A program made the position numbers and the translations under genes. Positions 16,719 to 24,382 of a stretch of 64,000 bases of DNA are shown one piece after another. The stretch is from Umezawaea sp049997955. Its GTDB lineage: Bacteria; Actinomycetota; Actinomycetes; Mycobacteriales; Pseudonocardiaceae. Positions within the stretch are counted from its first letter, which is position 1; the number at the start of each line of letters is the position of its first letter. Location of the stretch: NCBI GenBank assembly GCA_049997955.1, contig JAEBDY010000009.1, positions 248,001 through 312,000 of the forward strand, written 5' to 3'. Under the pieces are notes generated by a model. That model had not been told where the DNA came from, searched no databases, and saw nothing but the letters and a program-made list of their open reading frames with translations.

Positions 16719-16765
16719 CCGGTCCCTGCCGGGCTCCGTGCCGCGGGAAACCCGGTGAGGACCGG
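16719..16765. terminator. Two-stem hairpin between convergent genes
   Basis: An outer 7-bp stem CCGGTCC (16719-16725) pairs with 16759-16765, and an inner stem CCGGG (16729-16733) pairs with 16751-16755. It sits between the cyclase stop and the convergent reductase stop, so it is a bidirectional terminator candidate. Confidence 0.5.
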
Positions 16766-16776
16766 GGTCGCCGCGA

Positions 16777-17358
16777 TCAGGTCCGGTAGGTGGCGATGAC
16801 CACGCCGGTGGTCGTGACGACGCTGTCGACCAGGCTCAGCTCGCCGAACGCGCCCCGGTCGGGGAACAGCCGCTGCCCGCCGCCGAGGACGAGCGGGTGG
16901 ATCAGCAGGGTGTACTCGTCGACCAGGCCCGCCGCCGCGAGCGACCGGACCAGCACGCCGCTGCCGAGCACCACGACATCGCCGTCGAGGGTTTCCCGCA
17001 GCTCGGCCACGGAGTCGACCGCCTCACCGGCGAGCAGCGTGGAGTTACGCCACGGCAGCGGTTCCACGAGCGTGCGGGACGCGACGTACTTGGGCGTGTT
17101 GTCCAGGACCTCGGTGAACGGGTTGCCGTCGGTCTGCTTCGGCCAGAAGGCGAAGAAGTCCTCGTAGGTCCGCCGCCCGAACAGCATGGCCGTGGTGCCG
17201 GCCATGCCCTCGCCCATCTTCTCCATCGCCGTCGCGTCCGCGTACGGCCGACCCCAGCCACCGTGCTCGAACCCGCCGCGAGTGTCCTCGTCCGGCCCTC
17301 CGAGCCCCTGCATGACCCCGTCCAGGCTCACGCTCTCGGTCACCACGATGCGCGCCAC
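16777..17358 (-). CDS. RibD C-terminal / dihydrofolate reductase-fold protein
   Basis: A 193-residue stand-alone DHFR-like reductase: IVVTESVSLDGVMQ at the N-terminus, MLFGRRTYEDFFAFWP in the middle, VVLGSGVLVRSLAAAGLVDEYTLLIHPLVLGGGQRLFP near the end. This group (YyaP/RibD-like) binds NADPH; the physiological substrates are mostly unknown. GTG 17358 has GGGAG about 7 bases upstream. Longer readings run antisense through the transhydrogenase operon and are shadows. It lies 86 bases after pntB on the same strand and may be a tail gene of that operon. Confidence 0.85.
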   Translation of the reverse strand: MARIVVTESVSLDGVMQGLGGPDEDTRGGFEHGGWGRPYADATAMEKMGEGMAGTTAMLFGRRTYEDFFAFWPKQTDGNPFTEVLDNTPKYVASRTLVEPLPWRNSTLLAGEAVDSVAELRETLDGDVVVLGSGVLVRSLAAAGLVDEYTLLIHPLVLGGGQRLFPDRGAFGELSLVDSVVTTTGVVIATYRT

Positions 17359-17444
17359 GTCGCTCTCCCGCCGTTCGTTCCGACTTGCCGTCACCACCTG
17401 TACGAACGGCGGACGGCTGGATCGACACGAGGCGGGAAGTTTCC

Positions 17445-18797
17445 CTAGAGCTGCTTCACCGCCGTGAGCAGCTTGGTCAGCGAGTCCTTGGCGTCGCCGA
17501 AGAGCATCGTGGTCTTCGTGTTGTAGAGCAGCTCGTTGTCGATGCCCGCGAAGCCCGGCCGCATCGAGCGCTTCATGAACACCACGGCCCGCGCCCGGTC
17601 GACGTCGAAGATCGGCATGCCGTAGATGGGGCTGGTCGGCTCGTCGCGCGCGCCGGGGTTGACCACGTCGTTGGCACCGACGACGAGCGCCACGTCCATG
17701 CTCGTCATGCCGGGGTTGACGTCGTCGAGCTCCTTGAGCTGCTCGTAGGGCACGTCGGCCTCGGCCAGCAGCACGTTCATGTGGCCGGGCATCCGGCCCG
17801 CGACCGGGTGGATGCCGTAGCTGACGGAGATGCCGCGGGCTTCCAGCAGCGTCACCAGTTCCCGCGCGGCGTGCTGGGCCTGCGCCACGGCGAGGCCGTA
17901 GCCGGGCACGATGACGATGGAGTGCGCGTACCCCAGCAGGATCGCGACGTCCTCGACGGTGCCGGAGCGGACGGTCCGCGACTCCTCGCCGTGGACCTGG
18001 GCGACGGTCGCGGTGAACGCCCCGAAGAGGATGTTCGTCAGCGGCCTGCCCATGGCCTGCGCCATCATCCGGGTCAGGAGCGTGCCGGACGCGCCGACGA
18101 GCGTGCCCGCGACGATGAGCAGGGTGTTCGCCAGGACGTAGCCGGACGCGGCGACCGCGAGACCGGTGAACGCGTTGAGCAGGGAGATCGCGATCGGCAC
18201 GTCCGCGCCGCCGACCGGGAGCACGAACGCGATGCCGAGCAGCAGCCCGGCGACCGTCAGCGCGACCAGCAGCGCCGTGGACGACGTGACGAGCACGGCC
18301 GCCGCGAGCCCCAGGCTCGCGACGACGACGCCGATGCTCAGCACCCGGCCCGCAGGCAGCACGACCGGGCGGGTGGTCATGATCTCCTGGAGCTTCGCGA
18401 ACGTGACGAGGCTGCCGGAGAAGCTGACCGCGCCGATCAGGACCGTGAGGACGGTGGCGACGCGGAACAGCAGCTCGCCGCCGTCGTGGAACTCGGCCAG
18501 CGCCACCAGTGCCGCCGCCGCGCCGCCGACCCCGTTGAACAGGGCCACCATCTGCGGGATGGCGGTCATCTTCACCGACCGCGCGGCGGGAACGCCGACG
18601 ATCGTGCCGAGCGCGATGGCGATCAGGATCCACAGTCCGTTGTGGACGGCGCCGTGCAGGAACGCCGTGACGACGGCGAGCAGCATGCCCGCCGCGCCGA
18701 GCAGGTTGCCCGCGCGGGCGAAGCGCGGCGTGCTCAACCCCTTGAGCGCCAGCAGGAAGCACAGCGCGGCGACGAGGTAGGCCAGTTGGACGGTCAT
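17445..18797 (-). CDS. pntB: NAD(P) transhydrogenase subunit beta
   Basis: A 450-residue protein with eight to nine membrane helices in the first 260 residues (proton channel, domain II) and a C-terminal soluble NADP(H)-binding domain III. Visible domain III marks are VIVPGYGLAVAQAQH, SYGIHPVAGRMPGHMNVLLAEADVPY and the NADP-binding VVGANDVVNPGARDEPTSPIYGMP. With the alpha subunits it couples proton entry to hydride transfer from NADH to NADP+, supplying NADPH. ATG 18797 overlaps the TGA of the small alpha-2 gene. The size matches the family. Confidence 0.95.
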   Translation of the reverse strand: MTVQLAYLVAALCFLLALKGLSTPRFARAGNLLGAAGMLLAVVTAFLHGAVHNGLWILIAIALGTIVGVPAARSVKMTAIPQMVALFNGVGGAAAALVALAEFHDGGELLFRVATVLTVLIGAVSFSGSLVTFAKLQEIMTTRPVVLPAGRVLSIGVVVASLGLAAAVLVTSSTALLVALTVAGLLLGIAFVLPVGGADVPIAISLLNAFTGLAVAASGYVLANTLLIVAGTLVGASGTLLTRMMAQAMGRPLTNILFGAFTATVAQVHGEESRTVRSGTVEDVAILLGYAHSIVIVPGYGLAVAQAQHAARELVTLLEARGISVSYGIHPVAGRMPGHMNVLLAEADVPYEQLKELDDVNPGMTSMDVALVVGANDVVNPGARDEPTSPIYGMPIFDVDRARAVVFMKRSMRPGFAGIDNELLYNTKTTMLFGDAKDSLTKLLTAVKQL

Positions 18798-19069
18798 CGC
18801 TTGTGCCCCTTGAACATCTCCAGCATCCGGTCGGTGACCACGAAGCCGCCGACGACGTTGATGGTCGCGAGGAAGACGGCGAGCAGCCCCAGCACGAGCT
18901 GGGCCCCGCCCTCGGCAGCGCCGGTGATGAGGATCGCCCCGACCAGGATCACGCCGTGGATGGCGTTGGCGCCCGACATCAGCGGCGTGTGCAGGATCGT
19001 GGAGACCTTCGAGACCACCTCGAACCCCACGAACGCGGCCAGCACGAAGATCGTCAGCAGGTCGATCAC
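18794..19069 (-). CDS. pntA2: NAD(P) transhydrogenase subunit alpha 2 (membrane part)
   Basis: A 91-residue protein with three membrane helices (VIDLLTIFVLAAFVGFEVV, GVILVGAILITG and LGLLAVFLATINVVGGFVV). It is the small domain II piece that in many actinobacteria is split from the soluble alpha domain. The conserved loop KVSTILHTPLMSGANAIHG is complete. The GTG start at 19069 overlaps the stop of the upstream gene as GTGA, and its own stop overlaps pntB as ATGA, giving a tightly coupled three-gene operon. Confidence 0.92.
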   Translation of the reverse strand: MIDLLTIFVLAAFVGFEVVSKVSTILHTPLMSGANAIHGVILVGAILITGAAEGGAQLVLGLLAVFLATINVVGGFVVTDRMLEMFKGHKR

Positions 19070-20175
19070 AGCAGCCCCCTGGTCGGCTCGTGCCGCACCT
19101 CTCCGGCGTGCGTCAGGCAGCACCCGGCGAGCACCTCGTCGGTCAGGTCCGGCGCGACGACGCCGTCCTTGGCCATCATCATCAGGAGGTTGGTCACGTT
19201 GCGCGCGTAGAGCTTGCTGGCGTGCACCGGCATCCCGCTCGGCATGTTGCGCGCGCCGTGCACGAGCACCTCGCCGACCCAGACCTCCTCCCCCGCCACC
19301 GAGGCCGCGCAGTTGCCGCCGGACTCGGCCGCGAGGTCCACGACGACCGAGCCGGGGGCCATGGCCTTGAGCATGTCGGTGGTGACGAGCACCGGCGCCG
19401 CCCTGCCGGGGATCGCGGCGGTGGTGATGACCACGTCCGACGCGGCGACCCGTTCGGCGATCAGCTCCCGCTGCCGTTCCAGGAAGGTCTCCGACTGCTC
19501 GGCCGCGTACACCCCCGTCTGGGTCTCCAGCGGCAGCTCCACGAACCGCGCGCCGAGGCTGCGCACCTCCTCGGCGGCCGCCGCGCGCACGTCGTAGGCC
19601 TCCACGACGGCGCCGAGCCTGCGGGCGGTCGCGATCGCCTGGAGCCCGGCCACGCCCGCGCCGAGCACGAGCACCTTCGCGGGCGGCACCGTGCCCGCCG
19701 CCGTGGTGAACATGGGCAGGAACCGCGGCAGCCGTTCCGCTGCCACGAGCACCGCGCGGTAGCCGGCCACGAGCGCCTGCGACGACAGGGCGTCCGCGCC
19801 CTGTGCCCGCGTGACCCGCGGCAGCAGGTCGAGGCTGAACGAGGTCACGCCGCGCTCGGCCAGCACGCGCACCAGGTCCAGCTCGGTGGACGGCGCCAGG
19901 AGGCTGATCGTCACGTCGCCCGCGCGCAGCTTGCGCGCCTGGGCGATCTCCAGTGGTTGGACGGACAGGACGACTTCCACTTCGCCGACCGGATCGTGCC
20001 CGACGACCTGCGCGCCTGCGGCCCGGTACGCCGCGTCCGCGGCGTGCGCGTGCCTGCCTGCGCCCGATTGGACGTCCACGGCAAGACCCGCGCCGAGCAG
20101 GGTGCGCACCGTGTCCGGAACGCACGCCACCCGGCGCTCGGCGGGCCGCGTCTCCGCGGGAATGCCGACTCTCAC
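19066..20175 (-). CDS. pntA1: NAD(P) transhydrogenase subunit alpha 1 (NAD-binding part)
   Basis: A 369-residue soluble domain I protein of the PntA/alanine dehydrogenase fold. It has RVGIPAETRPAERRVACVPDTV at the N-terminus, the dinucleotide motif VLVLGAGVAGLQAIATARRLGAVVEAYDVR near residue 170, and the region TTAAIPGRAAPVLVTTDMLKAM. It binds NAD(H) and passes hydride to NADP+ on PntB. It is the first gene of the pntA1-A2-B operon. The 179-base region upstream should carry the promoter; I see no confident operator. Confidence 0.94.
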   Translation of the reverse strand: MRVGIPAETRPAERRVACVPDTVRTLLGAGLAVDVQSGAGRHAHAADAAYRAAGAQVVGHDPVGEVEVVLSVQPLEIAQARKLRAGDVTISLLAPSTELDLVRVLAERGVTSFSLDLLPRVTRAQGADALSSQALVAGYRAVLVAAERLPRFLPMFTTAAGTVPPAKVLVLGAGVAGLQAIATARRLGAVVEAYDVRAAAAEEVRSLGARFVELPLETQTGVYAAEQSETFLERQRELIAERVAASDVVITTAAIPGRAAPVLVTTDMLKAMAPGSVVVDLAAESGGNCAASVAGEEVWVGEVLVHGARNMPSGMPVHASKLYARNVTNLLMMMAKDGVVAPDLTDEVLAGCCLTHAGEVRHEPTRGLL

Positions 20176-20301
20176 AGCTGGTCACACTAGCCGCGCAAAG
20201 GTGATCTAGGCCACATCGTGCTTTTAACCGTGATCGCCGTACGCCCGTACGGGTTAGTCCGACCAGGAGGTCGGCGATCCGTCGAGCACCGGGGGCAGCG
20301 C

Positions 20302-20345
20302 GGCGCGTGGGCGTTCCGCACCCGGTTGCGGAGCCCCCACGCGCC
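20302..20345 (-). terminator. Terminator of the nitric oxide synthase gene
   Basis: An outer exact 10-bp stem GGCGCGTGGG (20302-20311 with 20336-20345) and inner 6-bp stem TCCGCA (20315-20320 with 20327-20332). It begins 9 bases past the stop codon on the minus strand. There is no strong T-run. Confidence 0.65.
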
Positions 20346-20354
20346 ACGTGGCCG

Positions 20355-21506
20355 CTAGTGGATGACCGGGCAGACTCCCGTGGTGCCTCCGGGGAAGAAG
20401 TTGGGCACCATCTCCTCCGTGTCGTAGTACCGGTGGAACACCGGGGTCAGCGAGCCGGACATCGGCGGGACGATCCACGACCAGTCGGCGGGGGTCTTGC
20501 GGCCCGCCGCCTCCTCCTTCTGGATGTGGGTCAGGAAGCGCTGCGACTCGGTGTGGTGGTCGGTGATCGTCACGCCCGCTTCGGCGAACGAGTGCAGGAC
20601 CGCCCGGTTCAGCTCGACCAGCGCGCGGTCGCGCCAGAGCGTCTGCTCGGACGAGGTGTCGAGCCCCATCCGCTTGCCGAGGTACGGCAGCAGGTCGTAG
20701 CGGTCGTTGTCGGCGAGGTTGCGGGCGCCGATCTCGGTGCCCATGTACCACCCGTTGAACGGCGCCGACGGGTAGTCGATGCCGCCGATCCGCATCCGCA
20801 TGTTGCTGATGACGGGCACGGCGTGCCAGCGCAGGCCCAGCTTGGCCATCCACGGCAGTTCGGGGTGGGTCAGGGGGACTTCGAGCACGGCGTCCGGCGG
20901 GAGGTCGACCATGCCCGTCTCGGCGTCCGCGGTCTCCACCAGCACCGGCAGGACGTCGAAGGGGCCTCGGGTCCTCGGCGGCTGCCAGCCGCGGGTGATC
21001 GCGAGGTCGGTGAGTTCGAGGTTCCGGCGGTCGCCGAGGACGCCGCCGTCCGGACCGCGGTAGGCGGCGTACCGGATGAGCTGCTCGTTGCGGATGCGGG
21101 GACCGGGGTGGCCGGGTTCGTCGGGGGCGAACACGGACATCACCGGGCGGATCTTCCCCGCGTTGGTGGCGATCCGGAGGTGCTCGACGCACTCGTCCGC
21201 CACCTCCTTGGGGTCGCGGAGATCGCGGAGGTCCCGCACTTTGAGGCTGCGCCAGTAGAGCCTGCCGATGCAGCGTGCGCTGTTGCGCCAGGCAACCCTG
21301 GCGCCGAAGGTCAACTCGGTTGTGGTGTGCCGGTAGGTGCCGGTCGCCGCGATCTCCGCGTGCACTTCGGCGAGACGGTCTTCCACCGGGCCTAGGTCAT
21401 GGTTTTCCTCGTGGTGCAGCCGGATGAACGCGTCCGCTTCCGCGATGTCGATCTCGGTCGCCGGTGGGGCGACCGCGTTCTCGACGAGCGACGGGGGAAG
21501 CGGCAT
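20355..21506 (-). CDS. nos: Bacterial nitric oxide synthase, oxygenase domain only
   Basis: A 383-residue haem enzyme. The proximal thiolate ligand lies in AWRNSARCIGRLYW. The arginine-binding region is conserved (PSAPFNGWYMGTEIGARNLAD), as is WSWIVPPMSGSLTPVFHRYYDTEE near the C-terminus, where pterin and the dimer interface lie. There is no fused flavin reductase domain, as usual in bacteria, so electrons must come from a separate reductase; none is obvious next door. The enzyme oxidises L-arginine to citrulline and NO. ATG 21506 is chosen because GGAAG stands 5 bases upstream and the length fits (about 360-390); ATG 21539 is possible. No nitration-pathway gene is nearby. Confidence 0.92.
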   Translation of the reverse strand: MPLPPSLVENAVAPPATEIDIAEADAFIRLHHEENHDLGPVEDRLAEVHAEIAATGTYRHTTTELTFGARVAWRNSARCIGRLYWRSLKVRDLRDLRDPKEVADECVEHLRIATNAGKIRPVMSVFAPDEPGHPGPRIRNEQLIRYAAYRGPDGGVLGDRRNLELTDLAITRGWQPPRTRGPFDVLPVLVETADAETGMVDLPPDAVLEVPLTHPELPWMAKLGLRWHAVPVISNMRMRIGGIDYPSAPFNGWYMGTEIGARNLADNDRYDLLPYLGKRMGLDTSSEQTLWRDRALVELNRAVLHSFAEAGVTITDHHTESQRFLTHIQKEEAAGRKTPADWSWIVPPMSGSLTPVFHRYYDTEEMVPNFFPGGTTGVCPVIH

Positions 21507-21735
21507 CACGTCTTCCGGACACGTGGGGACGGGGGCCATGGCGGGACACCGTAATTGCACTTTCGTGATCGGTGCACCGCCGTGCCGGTCACCGAGCTGA
21601 GCCGACCAGGCACCCGAGGTGGATACCGATAGTGCTTGATCCGACAACCGGGTGATCAGAGCTGCTATTACGGGTGGTGCCGCAATCGTTACTCCTTGGA
21701 AGCCTGACAGTTACTCGTGTTCAAGATCACATGAA

Positions 21736-21751
21736 TGGATCGCTCGATCCA
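21736..21751. promoter_or_regulatory. Palindrome upstream of the PAP2 gene
   Basis: TGGATCG-CT-CGATCCA has exact 7-bp arms in the 319-base gap between the divergent nos and PAP2 genes, 74 bases before the PAP2 start. The rest of the gap is AT-richer than average, as expected for divergent promoters. The regulator is unknown. Confidence 0.4.
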
Positions 21752-21825
21752 GTCACATTTTTGCCCCTTCGGACGATGCCCCCCGCGTTCATCCGCTGTT
21801 CACCTAACGGCATACTCGGCGGACG

Positions 21826-22398
21826 ATGATCAACTCCAGTGCCGAGCTCTACCTGCTCATCACCACGTTCGCCCGGTCGACCCCCGAATGGGTGCACTCG
21901 TTCGCCGACTTCGGCACCGACGCGGGCCTGCTGGTCTTCGCGGCCCTCTTCGCGTGGAACGGCCTGCGCAGAAGAGGAACACCCGAGTACCGCCTCGCGC
22001 TGCTCGCGCCGCTGGCGGTCATCGGCGCCTACCTCGTGAGCGAGGTGACCAAATCGCTCATCCGGGAGGACCGCCCGTGCCGGGCCGTCGCGGGCGCGGT
22101 GCCCATCGCGGAGTGCCCGAGCATCGGCGACTGGTCGTTCCCCAGCAACCACGCCACGATCGCGGCCTCCTGCGCCGTCGTGCTGACGGTGCTCTGGACG
22201 CGGCTCGCGCCGCTGGTGATCCCGCTGGCGGTGCTCATGGCGTTCTCGCGGGTCTTCGTCGGCGTGCACTACCCGCACGACGTCGTGGCCGGGTTCGTGG
22301 TCGGCTCCACGGTCGGCGTGCTCCTCGCGCTGCTCGCGGTCAGGCTGGTGGGGCCTCCGAGGGCCGCGCCCCGAGCGCTGGCGGCGTCCACCCGCTGA
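21826..22398 (+). CDS. PAP2-family membrane phosphatase
   Basis: A 190-residue protein with five to six membrane helices and all three phosphatase blocks: KSLIREDRP (KxxxxxxRP), PSNH in SFPSNHATIAA (where PSGH is usual), and SRVFVGVHYPHD (SRxxxxxHxxxD). It should dephosphorylate a lipid phosphate such as phosphatidate or undecaprenyl pyrophosphate on the outer face of the membrane. The C-terminal 20 residues overlap the convergent monooxygenase gene by 59 bases, an unusually long coding overlap. Confidence 0.88.
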   Translation: MINSSAELYLLITTFARSTPEWVHSFADFGTDAGLLVFAALFAWNGLRRRGTPEYRLALLAPLAVIGAYLVSEVTKSLIREDRPCRAVAGAVPIAECPSIGDWSFPSNHATIAASCAVVLTVLWTRLAPLVIPLAVLMAFSRVFVGVHYPHDVVAGFVVGSTVGVLLALLAVRLVGPPRAAPRALAASTR

Positions 22399-23506
22399 AC
22401 CGGGTCATGCCGGACACGGCCACCTTCGCCGGGACCGACCGCAGGAGCGCGTTCCGCACCGCGATGGCGACCGGGTTGCGCAGCCCGTGCCCGGCCCGGC
22501 CCGTGAACCGGGACGCCCTGGCCACGGCCTGCGCGCGCGGTCTGCGTTCCCGGTCGTACCGGGTCAGCGCCTCCTGGACCGTCGAGGCGTCCGCGCACGC
22601 CGCGGCGAGCACCACGCCGTCCTCGATCGCCTGGCACGCGCCCTGGCCGAGGAACGGCGTCATGGCGTGCGCCGAGTCGCCCAGCAGCGCGACCCGGCCG
22701 CGCACGTAGGTGGACGGCGGGGACGCCAGCTCGTGGATGTCGTGGCGCAGCACGGCCTTCGGGTCGGTGGCGGCCAGCAGCGCCGGGATCGGGTCGTGCC
22801 AGCCGTCGACCAGCCGCCGGACCCCGCCCAGCTCGTCGTCGGAGCGCAGGCCCGCGGGCGACAGGGTCGCGGCGTACCAGTAGACCCGTCCGGCGGCGAG
22901 CGGCAGGACGCCGAACTCCGTGCCGGGCCCCAGGGTCTGACCGATCTCCAGCGCGCCCGCGTGGTCGGTGACCGCGCGCCACGCCGTCGTGCCCGAGTAG
23001 ACCGGCGCGGGCACGTCCGGCCACAGCCGCGACCGGACGCGGCTGCCGATGCCGTCGGCCGCGACCACCAGGTCGGCCTCCAGCTCCACGGGTTCGCCGT
23101 CCACGAGGTAGCGCACCCCCGGCTCCACCTCCACGACGTCGGCCGAGGTGACAAGGCAGTCGGCGGGCAGCGCGGAGCGCAGCACCCGGTGCAGGTCGGC
23201 GCGGTGGATCGCGACCAGCCTGCCGCCGCGTTCCAGGTCCGCCGCGTCGAGGTGGCCCAGCGCGCGGCCGCGGTGGTCCCGGATGCCGCCGGGCAGGCGC
23301 GGGGTGCCGTCCCGGCGCACGGCGTCGCCGAGGTCCAGCGCGTCCAGCGCGCGCATCGCGTTCGGCATCACGCCGATGCCCGCGCCCACCTCGCCGAACT
23401 CGGGGGCGCGTTCGAGCACCGCGACCCGCCAGCCGACCCGCCGCAGCGCCACCGCCGCGGTCAGCCCGCCCAGTCCCCCGCCGACGACTACCGCCGTTCC
23501 CCGCAT
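22340..23506 (-). CDS. FAD-dependent aromatic monooxygenase (group A flavoprotein)
   Basis: A 388-residue single-component hydroxylase of the p-hydroxybenzoate/salicylate hydroxylase family. It has the Rossmann motif VVVGGGLGGLTAAVALRR at the N-terminus, the DG motif in VVAADGIGSRVRSRL near residue 160, and the GD motif in VALLGDSAHAMTPFLGQGA near residue 275. It would use NAD(P)H and O2 to hydroxylate a small aromatic or similar substrate. It is divergent from a TetR gene with twin operators between them, so expression is probably induced by its substrate. No ring-cleavage genes are adjacent; detoxification or antibiotic modification are alternatives. Confidence 0.88.
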   Translation of the reverse strand: MRGTAVVVGGGLGGLTAAVALRRVGWRVAVLERAPEFGEVGAGIGVMPNAMRALDALDLGDAVRRDGTPRLPGGIRDHRGRALGHLDAADLERGGRLVAIHRADLHRVLRSALPADCLVTSADVVEVEPGVRYLVDGEPVELEADLVVAADGIGSRVRSRLWPDVPAPVYSGTTAWRAVTDHAGALEIGQTLGPGTEFGVLPLAAGRVYWYAATLSPAGLRSDDELGGVRRLVDGWHDPIPALLAATDPKAVLRHDIHELASPPSTYVRGRVALLGDSAHAMTPFLGQGACQAIEDGVVLAAACADASTVQEALTRYDRERRPRAQAVARASRFTGRAGHGLRNPVAIAVRNALLRSVPAKVAVSGMTRFSGWTPPALGARPSEAPPA

Positions 23507-23518
23507 GCCGATCCTCGT

Positions 23519-23556
23519 TTCTACAGGTGTAGATCCGTCATACTACAGCTGTAGAA
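23519..23556. promoter_or_regulatory. Two tandem TetR-type operators
   Basis: Two related palindromes, CTACAGGTGTAG (23521-23532) and the perfect CTACAGCTGTAG (23543-23554), both extended by TT or AA, have centres 22 bases apart, two helical turns. They lie in the 62-base gap between the divergent monooxygenase and TetR genes. Confidence 0.8.
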
Positions 23557-23568
23557 AGAGGTGTCACC

Positions 23569-24168
23569 GTGACCGACCGCATAGCCCTGCTCGCCGACGC
23601 GGCCATCGAGGTCGTGGCGGCCCACGGGATGCGCGGCCTGACCCACCGCGCCGTCGACATCCGCGCCGGGGTGCCGCAGGGGTCGACCTCGGCGTACTTC
23701 CGCACCCGCAAGGCGCTCGTGGAAGGGCTGGTCCAGCGGCTCGCGGACGTCGACGACTCGGAGATCACCACGGCTCGGCTCGACCACCTCGCGGTCGAGG
23801 GCCCGGTGGACGTGGAACGACTCGCGGAGGGCATCGCCGCGCTGCTGGACCACTGGCTCACGGTCGGGCGGAGCAGGACGCTGGCGCGGTTCGCCTGCCT
23901 GCTGGAGGCCACCCACCACCCGGAGCTGCGCACGATCCTCGCCCACGGGGACCGGCCGCGCGCCCAGGCCCGCGCGCTGCTCGAACTGGCGGGGTCCACC
24001 GACCCGGACCGGGACGGCCGCGCGCTGGTGGCGTTCATCGACGGCCTGCTGTTCGACCGGCTCGCGGGCGGCGGCGTGGCGACCGCGCCGGCACCGGGCA
24101 CGCCGGAGAGCCGCGAGCAGTTGCGGCACGCGATCCGCGCGGCGCTGCTGGGCGTGATCGAGGGGTAA
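23569..24168 (+). CDS. TetR-family regulator of the divergent monooxygenase
   Basis: A 199-residue repressor. The HTH spans about residues 5-50 (LLADAAIEVVAAHGMRGLTHRAVDIRAG, written here in two parts: helix 1 to MRGLTH, then RAVDIRAGVPQGSTSAYF). The ligand domain is all helical. GTG 23569 is preceded by AGAGGTGTC. Twin palindromes in the promoter give the likely binding sites, controlling both itself and the monooxygenase. The ABC-F leader region begins right after its stop. Confidence 0.87.
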   Translation: MTDRIALLADAAIEVVAAHGMRGLTHRAVDIRAGVPQGSTSAYFRTRKALVEGLVQRLADVDDSEITTARLDHLAVEGPVDVERLAEGIAALLDHWLTVGRSRTLARFACLLEATHHPELRTILAHGDRPRAQARALLELAGSTDPDRDGRALVAFIDGLLFDRLAGGGVATAPAPGTPESREQLRHAIRAALLGVIEG

Positions 24169-24382
24169 ATCGGTGGCGACTCCCCCGAGCCGCCCCTATC
24201 GTCGATCGCATGGGTTCACCGTTCTGCGTGTACTACCTCTGAGTTCGGCCACGGCTCGGCGTGCGGTCGCACGCCGGTCTCGTTGACGTGCCCGAAAACG
24301 CTCGCCACTCGGCTTGAGCACCAGAACCCGCGGAGCGCGCCCGTCCTGTTCGACGCGCGCTCCCACCCCTAAGAGGTGACCT
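24169..24382 (+). promoter_or_regulatory. Attenuator-type leader of the ABC-F gene
   Basis: The leader holds a TATCGT hexamer (24197-24202) placed for transcription to start at or next to the leader-peptide ATG 24210, then two strong hairpins. Hairpin 1 has 9-bp arms CGGCGTGCG (24257-24265 with 24268-24276). Hairpin 2 has 9-bp arms GGAGCGCGC (24332-24340 with 24355-24363) and lies directly before the AGAGG ribosome-binding site of the ABC-F gene. The layout is that of ribosome-mediated attenuation, known for other antibiotic-resistance ABC-F and erm genes. No T-run follows hairpin 2, so control might act on translation. Confidence 0.6.
24210..24242 (+). CDS. Leader peptide MGSPFCVYYL
   Basis: An 11-codon frame (ATG to TGA) sits about 140 bases before the ABC-F start codon. 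The -10-like TATCGT is 7 bases before its ATG, so the messenger is probably leaderless and this peptide is the first thing translated. The tail Val-Tyr-Tyr-Leu followed by stop could stall a drug-bound ribosome and change folding of the downstream hairpins. Translation is inferred from position and architecture. Confidence 0.55.
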   Translation: MGSPFCVYYL

